64,000 bases of DNA from PoT sp049331405 (lineage in GTDB: Bacteria > Planctomycetota > Planctomycetia > Isosphaerales > Isosphaeraceae): assembly GCF_049331405.1 (NCBI RefSeq), contig NZ_CP186274.1, forward strand, positions 1,240,001-1,304,000, given 5' to 3'. Under the pieces are notes generated by a model, which did not search any database, had not been told where the DNA came from, and saw nothing but the letters and a program-made list of their open reading frames with translations. The position numbers and the translations under genes are program-made. Positions within the stretch are counted from its first letter, which is position 1; the number at the start of each line of letters is the position of its first letter. Of this stretch, positions 42,845-53,065 are shown in pieces.

Positions 42845-45463
42845 ATGACGGCTCAGGCGTTCAAGATCCCCAAGTTTTCCCTGGTTGTGCTCGTCGGCCC
42901 CAGCGGTTCGGGCAAGAGCACCTTCGCGAGGACGCATTTCAAAGGGACCGAGATCCTGTCGTCGGACAACTTCCGCGGCATGGTCTCGGACGACGAGAAC
43001 GACCAGGCGGCGACGAACGACGCGTTCGATGCGCTCCACTTCGTCGCGGCCAAGCGGCTGGCGCTCGGGCGCCTCACGGTGATCGACGCCACCAACGTCC
43101 ATGCCGAGTCGAGGAAGCCGTACATCGAGCTGGCCAGGGAGTACCACTGTCTGCCCGTCGCGATCGTGCTGAACGTTTCCGAGCCGGTCTGCCTCGAGCG
43201 CAACGCCGCCAGGACTGATCGCGACTTCGGGCCTCACGTCGTGCGGAACCAGAAGTCGCAGTTGAGGCGGTCGCTGGGGAACCTCCGCAAGGAGGGGTTC
43301 CGCTACGTCTTCGTGCTCGACACGCCCGAGGAGATCGACGCCGTCACCATCGAGCGTGTCCCGCTCTGGAACGACCGCACCGACGAGCGCGGGCCGTTCG
43401 ACATCATCGGGGATGTTCACGGTTGCTGCGATGAACTCGAGTTGTTGCTGGAGAACCTTGGATATGAGCCGGCGACCATCGAGCAAGAGGTGCCCGACCC
43501 GGTCTGGGGCGACCGGATCTACCGGCATCCCGAGGGGCGCAAGGCGGTCTTCGTCGGCGACCTCGTGGATCGTGGGCCGAGGGTCCTCGACGTCGTGCGG
43601 CTCGTCCGGAACATGATCCGGGCCGGCTCGGCGCTCAGCGTGCCGGGGAACCACGACGTCAAGCTCGTCCGCAAGCTCCGGGGCAAGAACGTGCAGCTCA
43701 CGCACGGCCTGGCAGAGACCTACGCCGAGTTCGAGGCGCTGCCCGACGACGTGCGCGCGGCGTCGAAACGGGAAATCGCCGACTTCCTCGACGGCCTCGT
43801 GAGCCATTACTTGCTCGACGGGGGCTCCCTGGTCGTCGCCCACGCGGGGATGAAGCGCGAGATGCAGGGGCGGGGATCGGGGCGGGTCCGCGAGTTCGCC
43901 CTCTACGGCGAGACGACGGGAGAGACCGATGACCTTGGCCTGCCCGTGCGCGTCGACTGGGCGGCCGACTATCGCGGCGAGTCGATGGTCGTCTACGGCC
44001 ATACGCCTGTCTTCGCGCCGCAGTGGTTCAACAGGACGGTCAACATCGACACCGGCTGCGTCTTCGGCGGCGCCCTGACCGCCCTGCGCTATCCCGAGCG
44101 AGAGTTCGTCTCGGTGCCGGCGGCGAGGACATACTGCGTCCCCTCGAGGCCATTCCTGCCCCCGGGCTCGAACGGCTCGACCCCCACGGCGCAGCAGGCG
44201 CATGACTCCTTGCTCTATGCCGAGGACGTGCTGGGCAAGCGGATCATCGACACGAGGCTGCGCGGGAGGGTCACGGTCCGCGAGGCCCATGCCGCCGCGG
44301 CTCTCGAGGTCATGAGCCGGTTCGCCGCCGACCCTCGCTGGCTGATCTACCTGCCTCCGACGATGTCGCCCTGCGAGACCAGCCGGCTCACGGGTTTGCT
44401 CGAGCACCCTGCCGAGGCCTTCGCTCATTATCGCGACCAGGGGATCGCCCGGGTCATCTGCGAGGCTAAGCACATGGGCTCGCGGGCCGTCGTCGTAGTT
44501 TGCCGCGATGCGGATGTGACGCGCGAACGATTCGGCATCGACACCGGCGAAATCGGGGCGATCACCACGAGGACCGGCCGCCCCTTTTTCAACCGGGCCG
44601 AGCTTGAGACGGCGATCCTCGACCGGGTCCGCGAGGCTTTTTCGAAGGCCGGGCTCTGGGAGCGGCTCGGGACGGATTGGGCCTGCCTCGACTGCGAGCT
44701 GATGCCCTGGTCGGCCAAGGCCGAGGACCTCTTGCGGAACCAGTACGCCTCCGTCGGCGCCGCCGCCAGGGCCGCGCTGCCGCAGGTCGCCGAGGCCTTA
44801 TCGAAGGCCGCCGCGAGGGTCGATGGCCCCGAGCGCGAGGGGCTCGTCGCGCTCGAGAACACGTATCGGGGCCGTCTGCGCGACGGCCAGGGGTTCGTCG
44901 ACGCCTATCGGTCGTATTGCTGGCCCGTCGAGTCGCCAAGCGACTACAAGCTCGCCCCGTTCTTCCTGCTGGCCACCGAGGGGAAGACCTACTGGGACAA
45001 GGGGCACGACTGGCACATGGAGACGCTCGCCGAGGCCTGCGCGGCGTCGGATGGCCTCCTGGTCGCGACCCCGCACCGCGTCATCGACCTGACCGATCCC
45101 GAGCAGGTCGAGCAGGGGATTTTGTGGTGGACCGAGCTGACCGGGCGCGGCGGCGAGGGGATGGTCGTGAAGCCGGTCGAGGTTGTTGCGAGGGGCCCCA
45201 AGGGGCTCGTCCAGCCGGCCGTGAAGTGCCGTGGGCGCGAGTATTTGCGGATCATCTACGGCCCCGAGTACACCGAGCCCGAGAACCTCGAGCGGCTCCG
45301 GCGTCGGGGGCTCGGCCACAAGCGGGCCCTGGCCCTCGGCGAGTTCGCGCTCGGCGTCGAGGCCCTCGATCGGTTCGTGAGGCGTGAGCCTCTGCGTCGG
45401 GTCCACGAATGCGTCTTCGCAGTTCTTGCGCTCGAGAGCGAGCCGGTCGATCCTCGGCTCTGA
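42845..45463 (+). CDS. pnkp: Polynucleotide kinase-phosphatase-ligase Pnkp
   Basis: Predicted 872 residues with the three bacterial Pnkp modules in order. Kinase (1-170): P-loop GPSGSGKSTF. Phosphatase (175-470), metallophosphoesterase: GDVHGCCDELE, GDLVDRGP, GNHD, VYGHTPVF. Ligase (480-872), a nucleotidyltransferase: KxxG in EAKHMGSRAVVV with Lys about 541, later LATEGKTYW and GMVVKP. It heals and seals broken RNA with Hen1. Start at ATG 42845 best matches the family (FKIPKFSLVVLVGPSGSG); upstream starts at 42827 and 42830 are in frame but close to AAGG. Neighbours: Hen1 upstream and repeats downstream. Confidence 0.95.
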   Translation: MTAQAFKIPKFSLVVLVGPSGSGKSTFARTHFKGTEILSSDNFRGMVSDDENDQAATNDAFDALHFVAAKRLALGRLTVIDATNVHAESRKPYIELAREYHCLPVAIVLNVSEPVCLERNAARTDRDFGPHVVRNQKSQLRRSLGNLRKEGFRYVFVLDTPEEIDAVTIERVPLWNDRTDERGPFDIIGDVHGCCDELELLLENLGYEPATIEQEVPDPVWGDRIYRHPEGRKAVFVGDLVDRGPRVLDVVRLVRNMIRAGSALSVPGNHDVKLVRKLRGKNVQLTHGLAETYAEFEALPDDVRAASKREIADFLDGLVSHYLLDGGSLVVAHAGMKREMQGRGSGRVREFALYGETTGETDDLGLPVRVDWAADYRGESMVVYGHTPVFAPQWFNRTVNIDTGCVFGGALTALRYPEREFVSVPAARTYCVPSRPFLPPGSNGSTPTAQQAHDSLLYAEDVLGKRIIDTRLRGRVTVREAHAAAALEVMSRFAADPRWLIYLPPTMSPCETSRLTGLLEHPAEAFAHYRDQGIARVICEAKHMGSRAVVVVCRDADVTRERFGIDTGEIGAITTRTGRPFFNRAELETAILDRVREAFSKAGLWERLGTDWACLDCELMPWSAKAEDLLRNQYASVGAAARAALPQVAEALSKAAARVDGPEREGLVALENTYRGRLRDGQGFVDAYRSYCWPVESPSDYKLAPFFLLATEGKTYWDKGHDWHMETLAEACAASDGLLVATPHRVIDLTDPEQVEQGILWWTELTGRGGEGMVVKPVEVVARGPKGLVQPAVKCRGREYLRIIYGPEYTEPENLERLRRRGLGHKRALALGEFALGVEALDRFVRREPLRRVHECVFAVLALESEPVDPRL

Positions 45464-45556
45464 TCGTGTGGAAATATTGCAAATTGTTCATATTAGAATA
45501 CCTTAAATAGGCTGTCGCTAGATTGTCGCTCCACGATGGGGCCTGGCCTCCATTTC
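45464..45556. other. AT-rich gap after pnkp
   Basis: About 90 bp of AT-rich sequence (45464-45535) leading into the repeat cluster. No gene seen. Confidence 0.35.
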
Positions 45557-45646
45557 GGGTGGCCGCGATTGGAACAATCGGGGTCGCACAGCGACGGGAG
45601 GCCCACTGCAGTGATCCCCGGCCTTCACCAGGGGCCATTCCCCGAT
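45557..45646 (+). repeat. Structured repeat, copy A
   Basis: Begins GGGTGGCCG; hairpin 1 GATTG-GAA-CAATC (45567-45579); hairpin 2 GTCGC-ACA-GCGAC (45583-45595); then AGGCC, CACTGCA and CCCCGGCC-N3-ACCAGGGGCC. About 85% identical by eye to the reverse complement of copy D. Confidence 0.75.
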
Positions 45647-45704
45647 TCTTGCTTTCCCACGCGAGAGGCCATCCCCAATCCCATCGGCGGATTCTTCCTG
45701 TTCC

Positions 45705-45775
45705 GGGTGGCCGTGGTTGGAACAACCAGGGTCGCGAAGCGACGAGAGATCTGGAGCCGTTCGATCCGGCCGAAG
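45705..45775 (+). repeat. Structured repeat, copy B (compensatory change)
   Basis: Same start GGGTGGCCG and spacing; hairpin 1 is GGTTG-GAA-CAACC (45715-45727), so both stem sides changed and pairing is kept. Hairpin 2 is GTCGC-GAA-GCGAC. The 3' half is less conserved. Confidence 0.7.
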
Positions 45776-45816
45776 CGATAGCCAGTCCGCACACGTCCCC
45801 TGGCCTCGGGCCAGAG

Positions 45817-45906
45817 GATCGAGGACGGCTCCTGACTTCGGCCGGGGCCTATTGCAGTTGGCCTCTCATCGCTGCGCGACCCCGATTGTTCCAATCGTGG
45901 CTACCC
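45817..45906 (-). repeat. Structured repeat, copy C (inverted)
   Basis: On the minus strand it reads GTAGCCACGATTGGAACAAT, then C, GGGGTCGCGCAGCGATG, GCCAACTGCA and CCCCGGCC. Hairpin 1 appears on the plus strand as GATTG-TTC-CAATC (45884-45896). Confidence 0.72.
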
Positions 45907-46007
45907 TTGAGATGGGAAGGCCGAGGTTGGCGCTCGCCGTCTCGGGATGATCGGGGGTTGCGGGCGTGTCTCTCCAAATCCGGTAGCCCTCGGATCGGCC
46001 GGGGAAA

Positions 46008-46098
46008 ATCGAGGAGCGGCCCCTGGTGACGGCCGGGGCTCCTTGCAGTTGGCCTCTTGTCGCTGCGCGACCCCGATTGTTCCAATCCCGGCCACCCG
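46008..46098 (-). repeat. Structured repeat, copy D (inverted)
   Basis: Minus-strand sequence: GGGTGGCCGGGATTGGAACA, then ATC, GGGGTCGCGCAGCGAC, GCCAACTGCA, CCCCGGCCGTCACCAGGGGC. Hairpin 1 on the plus strand at 46075-46087. The arrangement of the four copies is A> B> <C <D. Confidence 0.75.
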
Positions 46099-46165
46099 AA
46101 AGGGGCGGATTCGCAGGGCGAACTGCGGCTACCGATGTGGTCGCGGTAGGTGAGTTACGCCCGGA

Positions 46166-47203
<1,038 letters not shown>

Positions 47204-47306
47204 CGGGGCGGCTCCCTTTGCGGTCGGGGTCGGGATGTCGAGGCGTGTCGGCCGAGGGCCCGGCTTCGCGGACGCCCTCGACCGAAGAGGAATGGAGGTC
47301 AAATGG

Positions 47307-48650
47307 TCACTTCGAGCCGCCGGTGTAGGCGACGCGCCAGACGGTGTTCGAGCCGTCGTCGGTGACGAAGAGCGAGCCGTCCTTGCCGACGGTCACGCCC
47401 ACGGGGCGGCCCCAGACGTCGCCGCTAGGGGTGACGAAGCCGACGAGGAAGTCCTCGTACTCGCCCGTCGCCTTGCCGTCGTGCATCGGGACGCGGATCA
47501 CCTTGTAGCCCGTCCGGCGCTCGCGGTTCCAGGAGCCATGCTCGGCCGCGAAGGCGTCGAGCCGGTATTCCTTGGGGAACTGCTCGCCGGTGTAGAAGGT
47601 GATGTCGAGCGAGGCCGAGTGCGACTGGAGCAGCACGTCGGGGGCGATGACCTTGTCCTTCAACTCGGGGTGCTTGCCCTCGTGCCTCGGGTCCTGGTGG
47701 CCGCCGAGGTAGTACCAGGGCCAGCCGTAGAACCCGCCTTCCTCGACGTGCGTGATGTAGTCGGGGGGCAGGTGGTCGCCCAGGCCGTCGCGCTCGTTGA
47801 CCGAGCACCAGAGCTGGCCGGTCTCGGGGTGGATCGTCAGGCCGACCGCGTTGCGGATCCCCGAGGCGAAGATCTTCTCTTCCGAGCCGTCCGGGTTGAA
47901 GGCGAGGATATCGGCCCGGCGCTTCTCCCCGTCGTTGTCGTCGACGTTCGACTTGGAGCCGACCGAGACGAACATGCGCTTGCCGTCTTTCGAGAAGACG
48001 ACGTCGCGCGTCCAGTGCCCGCCGCCGGTGAGCCGGCCGCCGCCGGGGATGTCGGCGACGATCACGGTGGGCGAGGCCGAGGCCTTCGTGTCACCTTCCT
48101 TGTACGGGAAGCTGACGACGGAGTCGGTGTTGGCGACGTAGATGTGCGTCGGATTCGGCCCCGGCGGGTAGAAGGCGATGCCGAAGGGCTGGCTCAGTCC
48201 CTTGGCGAAGACCTCATTGATCTCGGGCTTGCCGTCGTTGTCGGCGTCGCGGAGGACCCGGACGCGCCCCGCCTGGCTCTCGGCGATGAAGAGGTCGCCG
48301 TTGGGGGCGGTGATGATCACGCGGGGCTGGTTCAAGCCCTTGACGAACTCGGTGACCTTGAACCCCTCGGGCACGCGAGGCCAGGCCCCCTCGGGGCGGG
48401 CGACGACCTTCGGGCTGTTGCGGGCCGAGGGGGTGTCGAAGGGGGCCGGCAGGGCGTCGAAGGTGACGTGGCGGCGGACGCCAGGGGCATCCGTCGTCCA
48501 GTCCCCGAACGCGTCCTTGCCCGTGAGGACCTTCACGCCCGGCGAGGGCGCGGCCTCGGCGGCCCAGGAGGCGCCCGAGGCGAGGGTCAGGGCGACCGAC
48601 GCCATCCCCGTAAGGATTGTGCGGATTCGCGAACGTTTCGGCTTCATCAT
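47307..48650 (-). CDS. Sorbosone dehydrogenase-like beta-propeller protein
   Basis: Predicted 447 residues with a signal peptide (RTILTGMASVALTLASGASW followed by AAEA). The body is the six-bladed PQQ-dependent glucose/sorbosone dehydrogenase fold: GFKVTEFVKGLNQPRVIITA, NGDLFIAESQAGRVRVLRD, KGLSQPFGIAFYPPG, RNAVGLTIHPETGQLWCSVN, EEGGFYGWPWYY and a final DGSLFVTDDGSNTVWRVAYT. Likely a periplasmic sugar-oxidising or sugar-binding propeller; PQQ binding is not proven by visible residues. Two adjacent ATGs at 48650/48647. No c-type heme motif. Confidence 0.85.
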   Translation of the reverse strand: MMKPKRSRIRTILTGMASVALTLASGASWAAEAAPSPGVKVLTGKDAFGDWTTDAPGVRRHVTFDALPAPFDTPSARNSPKVVARPEGAWPRVPEGFKVTEFVKGLNQPRVIITAPNGDLFIAESQAGRVRVLRDADNDGKPEINEVFAKGLSQPFGIAFYPPGPNPTHIYVANTDSVVSFPYKEGDTKASASPTVIVADIPGGGRLTGGGHWTRDVVFSKDGKRMFVSVGSKSNVDDNDGEKRRADILAFNPDGSEEKIFASGIRNAVGLTIHPETGQLWCSVNERDGLGDHLPPDYITHVEEGGFYGWPWYYLGGHQDPRHEGKHPELKDKVIAPDVLLQSHSASLDITFYTGEQFPKEYRLDAFAAEHGSWNRERRTGYKVIRVPMHDGKATGEYEDFLVGFVTPSGDVWGRPVGVTVGKDGSLFVTDDGSNTVWRVAYTGGSK

Positions 48651-48921
48651 GGTGGAATGCCTTGCTCGGTGGGCCGTCTCGTCTCGATCCTGCGGGGCTT
48701 TCACGACCGCCGGCGCATCCGACTCGGCTCGACACTCATCGACCCAGGAGGTCGGGAAAAGGTCGAGCAGGGGGGGAGACGGTCGGGGCGATCGGCCGCA
48801 GGACGACCCCTGTGCAGGGCCGTCATCACGAAGCGTCGAGGCTAACAGTCCCGGCAAAGGGCCGCAATCGGGCACCCGAGGCGTGCCCTCGCCGGGAAGC
48901 AAACTCGACCGCGACGGACGA

Positions 48922-50253
48922 TCATTCGTCGTTGATCTGCAACAATGGGGCCGACGCCCTCGTCGAGACATCCGGTCCCGAGGCGACGATCGGCTCCGGG
49001 CCGAGGTAGCCCGCCGATGGGCGAGCGTCCGCATGCCCCCGCTCCCCTTCGAGGAGCTCGGGATCCTCGGCCGAGAAGACGACCCTGCGGAGCCTGGCAT
49101 CCGTCTCGAGCGCCTTCGCGAGCGACTTCGAGAGCCGATCGTGGCCGAGGGCGTTGGGGTGGTCGTCGCTGGCCGAGATCTCCACGTCGGTGGGCTTGAG
49201 CCCGTCGAAGCTGCCGGAGAGGTCGAGCACGACGTCGGCGTGGCGATCGAGCATCGAGCGCAGTTGTCCCACCATGGGCGCGCGGTTCCTGGGGGATTCT
49301 CCCTCGCCCGAGCGCGGGATGATCATGGCGGCGAGGGGGGCGCCGATCGCCCGGCATTCCTCGGCGAGCCGCTCGACGCTCTTGTCGTAGACCGGCCAGT
49401 AGTGCGGGCGGAGCTTGGCCTTGAGCCCGTTCTTGTTGCGGAGCCGGTCCTGCGCATTGAGCGCGAGGTCCTTCTCGGTCAGGCCGACCGCCTTGATCTC
49501 GTCGCGGAGGAAGTCGTAGCCCGGCGTGACGCGATTCTGGAGCATGTCGCAGAGGTGGATCTCGAGCAGGCGGATGTCCAGGGTCGTCGCCGAGTACAGG
49601 ACGACGTCGGGGCGGAACGCCGCCGCCTTGCGCCGGAAGGCCTCGAGGCGCTGGAGCGGGCTGTAAGCGGCGACGGCGAAGTTCAGGACCTCGAACCGGA
49701 CGGAGCCCCCTCGCTTCTCGGCCTGGTCGTTGAGCCAGTCCTCGACGAGGTTGACGTAGGTCTCCTCGGTGCCGACCCCCCAGCCCATGTCGATCGACGA
49801 GCCGAGGACGGCGATGCGGACGGTCCTCGGCTTCCGCTCGAGCGAGCAGGGGCGGTCGCGCATCCCGTGCTCGTTGGTGGTGAACGGGAGCCCGTAGAGC
49901 GATCGCTCGACGTTGGGGAGCAGCTCATACATGAGCATGTCGCCGGGGAGCTTGCGCGAGATGTTCGCGTCGGTGAACCTCGGCTCGGTGCTCGATTTCG
50001 AGGCGAGGAAGAAGGCCGGGTTGGACCTCGCCGCGCCCGGCGATTCCACGCCGATCAGGCCTTCGTAATATCCCCCGGCGCGCTTCTCGCGGTCGGCCCG
50101 TGCCCCTTCGGGGAGCCTGCTGATCTCCCAGGTCGCGTGCAGTCGGGATCCGGCCGGGCTCGGCGGGATCAGGCCCACGAGCAGCACGGCGACCGTCTGG
50201 ATCAACGAATCCCGGGGAGTCGAGAGGGAGAGGGAGAGAGGACGATTGCTCAT
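48922..50253 (-). CDS. SGNH/GDSL hydrolase (AlgJ-like partner)
   Basis: Predicted 443 residues with an N-terminal signal anchor (SLIQTVAVLLVGLIPPSPAG). The SGNH motifs are visible: block I RIAVLGSSIDMGWGVG (nucleophile Ser), FAVAAYSPLQRLEAFR, and block V SASDDHPNALGHDRLSKSLA (Asp and His). AGGAGG lies 10 nt before ATG 50253. It begins 27 nt after the MBOAT gene, on the same strand, so they form an operon analogous to AlgI/AlgJ or PatA/PatB, where the SGNH protein transfers acetyl groups passed across the membrane. The polymer is unknown. Confidence 0.88.
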   Translation of the reverse strand: MSNRPLSLSLSTPRDSLIQTVAVLLVGLIPPSPAGSRLHATWEISRLPEGARADREKRAGGYYEGLIGVESPGAARSNPAFFLASKSSTEPRFTDANISRKLPGDMLMYELLPNVERSLYGLPFTTNEHGMRDRPCSLERKPRTVRIAVLGSSIDMGWGVGTEETYVNLVEDWLNDQAEKRGGSVRFEVLNFAVAAYSPLQRLEAFRRKAAAFRPDVVLYSATTLDIRLLEIHLCDMLQNRVTPGYDFLRDEIKAVGLTEKDLALNAQDRLRNKNGLKAKLRPHYWPVYDKSVERLAEECRAIGAPLAAMIIPRSGEGESPRNRAPMVGQLRSMLDRHADVVLDLSGSFDGLKPTDVEISASDDHPNALGHDRLSKSLAKALETDARLRRVVFSAEDPELLEGERGHADARPSAGYLGPEPIVASGPDVSTRASAPLLQINDE

Positions 50254-50279
50254 CGTCGACGGCCTCCTGAATATCCGGG

Positions 50280-51668
50280 TTACATGGAGACGGTCAGGCC
50301 GCGACGGAAGAGGTCGACCCAGGCCGAGACGCTCGGGCTCGACCAGAGCGACCAGAGCACCGTGATCGTCGTCAGGGTCCCCGCGACCTTCAGCCAGCGG
50401 AGCCCGCGCTCGGCGAGCGTCGGGGTCGCGTCCTTCGCCGCCCGGCGCCTGGGACGCCTGGCGTCGAACTGGACGTTGACCATCACCAGGAGCCCGAGGA
50501 TCCCCCAGAAGAGGGCGTCGGGCAGGCTGAAGCCCCAGCTCCCCCGGAGCCAGTAAGACTGATAGGCGTGCAGCGCCCACGTCGCGAAGAAGACCACCGC
50601 CGTCGCGATCGCCAGCGCGGCCGGCTGCGGCCAGCGCTTCAGCCGGAAGACGACCGGGTTGAAGACGACCCGCACCATGAAGTCTTTCCAGTAAATGTTG
50701 ATGCGTCGCCAGTAGTCGGTGAAGCCGGTCGCCAGCAGGTAGTTGTGGTGCGTCTCGGGGAGCTGGAACCCGAAGAGGTGCAGCATCCCGCAGGCCATGT
50801 GGAACTGGCCCGAGACGCGCAGGTAGAGCAGGTAATTGCAGAAGAGGAACCCGGCGAGCGCGACGGGGCCGCGGACCTCCTCGGCCGGTATCAGGAGCTC
50901 GTGGTAGACGAGGCGATAGAGCAGGAGCTGCAAGGCCCCCTTCGTCATCATCTTCAGGCCGGCGCGCTGGGTGTCGTGGACGTCCTTGGAGAAGTACGAC
51001 CGCTGCAAGGTCCGGTAGTCGACGACGGGGAAGTGCAGGAAGCAGTAGTTCGGCAGCAGGAAGAAGTAGCCGAGGACGTCGACGACCGGCTCCCGCTTCT
51101 TCGCGTGCTTGAGCTCATAGAGGAAGATGATCATGCGGAACATGAACATCGTCGCGAGCACGGGCCAGGCGGCCGCCGGGATGACCCCCAGGAAGCCCTC
51201 GGCCGGCCTCGTCAGCGCCAGGGCGAGCGCCAGCGATCCCATCAGGCCCGCCCGGGCGATCCAGGGGATCGGCAGGTAGCAGACCCCGATCATCACCGCC
51301 GAGGCGAGCGCGACCGCCCCCGCCACGACCGGGCCGTAGACCCAGGCCAGGCCCAGCATCGACGCGGCGATGAAGAGCGGCTTCTTCCAGCGGAAGGGGG
51401 TCAGGTAGTGGACCGGCAGGGTCGCCGCCGCGATCGTCGCGAGGATGACGAAGGCCCGGTTCTCGAGGTGGTAGACGTTGACCACGGCCAGCAAGAGGGC
51501 CAGGTGGAGCATCACCTCCGCGAATTGCCAGGCGTCGCGCCGGCAGGTGATCGGCTCGCCGGCGAAGAGCCCGGGTCTCGACTGAGGCTGCGGCGACTTC
51601 GCGTCGGGCTGATACGTGTCGTGGAGCGGCGGACGCGTCGCGACCGAACGCTGGCTGAGAGACTGCAC
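50280..51668 (-). CDS. MBOAT acyltransferase
   Basis: Predicted 462 residues, about ten transmembrane helices. The MBOAT core is visible: YFFLLPNYCFLHFPVVDY, SGQFHMACGMLHLFGFQLPE, then TGFTDYWRRINIYWKDFMVR with the signature around the conserved His/Asn. MBOAT proteins move acetyl groups across the membrane for surface polysaccharide or peptidoglycan acetylation. The GTG at 51668 is chosen because AGGAGG lies 8 nt upstream; a longer GTG at 51719 is weaker. Downstream SGNH gene is the likely partner. Confidence 0.88.
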   Translation of the reverse strand: MQSLSQRSVATRPPLHDTYQPDAKSPQPQSRPGLFAGEPITCRRDAWQFAEVMLHLALLLAVVNVYHLENRAFVILATIAAATLPVHYLTPFRWKKPLFIAASMLGLAWVYGPVVAGAVALASAVMIGVCYLPIPWIARAGLMGSLALALALTRPAEGFLGVIPAAAWPVLATMFMFRMIIFLYELKHAKKREPVVDVLGYFFLLPNYCFLHFPVVDYRTLQRSYFSKDVHDTQRAGLKMMTKGALQLLLYRLVYHELLIPAEEVRGPVALAGFLFCNYLLYLRVSGQFHMACGMLHLFGFQLPETHHNYLLATGFTDYWRRINIYWKDFMVRVVFNPVVFRLKRWPQPAALAIATAVVFFATWALHAYQSYWLRGSWGFSLPDALFWGILGLLVMVNVQFDARRPRRRAAKDATPTLAERGLRWLKVAGTLTTITVLWSLWSSPSVSAWVDLFRRGLTVSM

Positions 51669-51720
51669 GGGCCAAGCCTCCTGCTTTGGGCTCGCAAGTC
51701 CGCACCGGTTCCGTCCCACT

Positions 51721-51734
51721 TGTGATCGCTCACA
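51721..51734. promoter_or_regulatory. CRP-like inverted repeat upstream of MBOAT
   Basis: TGTGA-TCGC-TCACA is a perfect 5-bp inverted repeat 53 bp upstream of the MBOAT start. It resembles a CRP core but with a 4-bp rather than 6-bp spacer, so it may be a variant CRP/FNR-family site or chance. Confidence 0.3.
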
Positions 51735-52468
51735 AACAGATGAACAAGTCGACTTCGATAGAATCAGATAGCGCTTCGCGCAACAAAGACGTCAGGGGGG
51801 CGCCGACCGAAGTGAATCCTGGTGTGTGCGGGATAGGTTTCGAGGTGCAGAATTGAGAAGTGACCCGCTCTCTGTCGACTGCGACATCCTTGCTTCGCAC
51901 AAACTATCGAGCGTCGATCCGCGACGCGACGGCCCCCTCCATGGGGACCTTAACCTTCCTTGACGATTGCCGACCCTTTGAGATGGGACCCCACCGTCGA
52001 GCGCCGGCATCGACCGAGGAATGGCGTCTCGGCACGACGAGCTGAGGGGTTTACTCCATTTTTCGAAGGGCTGCAATCGGAATGTGACGGCTCGTCGGCC
52101 ACCTTCATGAACTTTTGCGAATCGCGGGCGAGGGATCCATCGGCCTCGGATCGATACCGGCGGCGGCTCACAGACTTCGCGCCGACCCATTCGTGATGGA
52201 AGCCCGCAATTCCCCTACAAAATGCCGGGTCGATCGGTCAGAATGGACGGGAGCCCCCTCGGCGTCGAGACGGCCGGGCTTTCCACCGCCGCACGTCGCC
52301 CCGACCCCTCGCGATCGTCTTCGCCTCGACACGTCGTTTTCAGAACCCTTACTCGTCGTCGTTGGTTAGAATACCTACGAAATTGGTTGGGCGAATTGGT
52401 GCCTTGGTGCTGATTTTGTGCGCACGCCGGCGGTTCAACATTCAACACGAGCGACCTGGGATGGGATC
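51735..52468. other. Long non-coding gap
   Basis: About 730 bp between divergent genes. Short frames exist on both strands but none has recognisable domains, coding-like composition or a good ribosome binding site. The far right end (52365-52420) is AT-rich and probably contains the promoter of the phosphatase gene. Confidence 0.4.
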
Positions 52469-53065
52469 ATGAACTCACCGCTTCCCGAAGTTTTCCTCGT
52501 CCGCCACGGTGAGACGGAGTGGTCGATCAGTCGACAACACACGGGCAGGACCGACATCCCGCTGACCTCGGCCGGCGAGGCGAATGCGAGGGGGCTCGGG
52601 ACCCGCCTGCAGCCCGTCGCGTTCAACCACGTCTTCGTGAGCCCGCTCCTGCGTGCCCGGCAGACCTGCGAGCTGGCCGGCCTGGGCGAGAAGGCCGTGG
52701 TCGATCGAGACCTGATGGAGTGGGACTACGGCGCCTTCGAGGGGATGCGCACCGACGAGATCCGCCAGACCCGGCCCGAGTGGGACCTCTTCCGCGACGG
52801 CTGCCCCGACGGCGAGTCGCTCGAGGCCATCGCCGCCCGCGCGGATCGGGTCGTCGCCAGGCTCCGCGAGTGCGAGGGGAAGACCCTCGTCTTCAGCCAC
52901 AGCCACTTCCTCAGGGTCCTGGCGACCCGTTGGCTCGGCTGCCCGGCCGGGAACGCCCGCCACCTCGTCCTCCAGACGGGGGGCCTGAGCATCGTCGGCT
53001 ATGAGCATGACGTGACCGAGCCCGCGATCCGGCTCTGGAACGACACCGGCCACTTGCCCCTCTGA
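52469..53065 (+). CDS. Histidine phosphatase (phosphoglycerate-mutase-like)
   Basis: Predicted 198 residues. LVRHGETEWSISRQHTGRTD carries the catalytic RHG; SPLLRARQTCELAG the conserved Arg; MEWDYGAFEGM the acidic region; and FSHSHFLRVLATRWLG the second His. This is the cofactor-independent-looking acid-phosphatase branch (PhoE/CobC/SixA/fructose-2,6-bisphosphatase-like) of the superfamily. It lies 505 bp upstream of the pentose phosphate cluster and could act on a sugar phosphate, but that is only positional inference. Start ATG 52469 follows GGGATGGGA. Confidence 0.88.
   Translation: MNSPLPEVFLVRHGETEWSISRQHTGRTDIPLTSAGEANARGLGTRLQPVAFNHVFVSPLLRARQTCELAGLGEKAVVDRDLMEWDYGAFEGMRTDEIRQTRPEWDLFRDGCPDGESLEAIAARADRVVARLRECEGKTLVFSHSHFLRVLATRWLGCPAGNARHLVLQTGGLSIVGYEHDVTEPAIRLWNDTGHLPL

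Noticed and set aside
41387..44473. 1028-codon open frame antisense to hen1 and pnkp
   Set aside because: Pro/Arg/Asp/Gly-rich shadow of two well-recognised genes; no domain, no ribosome binding site.
45523..46153. Several overlapping small frames on both strands in the repeat cluster
   Set aside because: They arise from the repeats and recur only because the DNA recurs; the hairpin conservation explains the sequence better than coding does.
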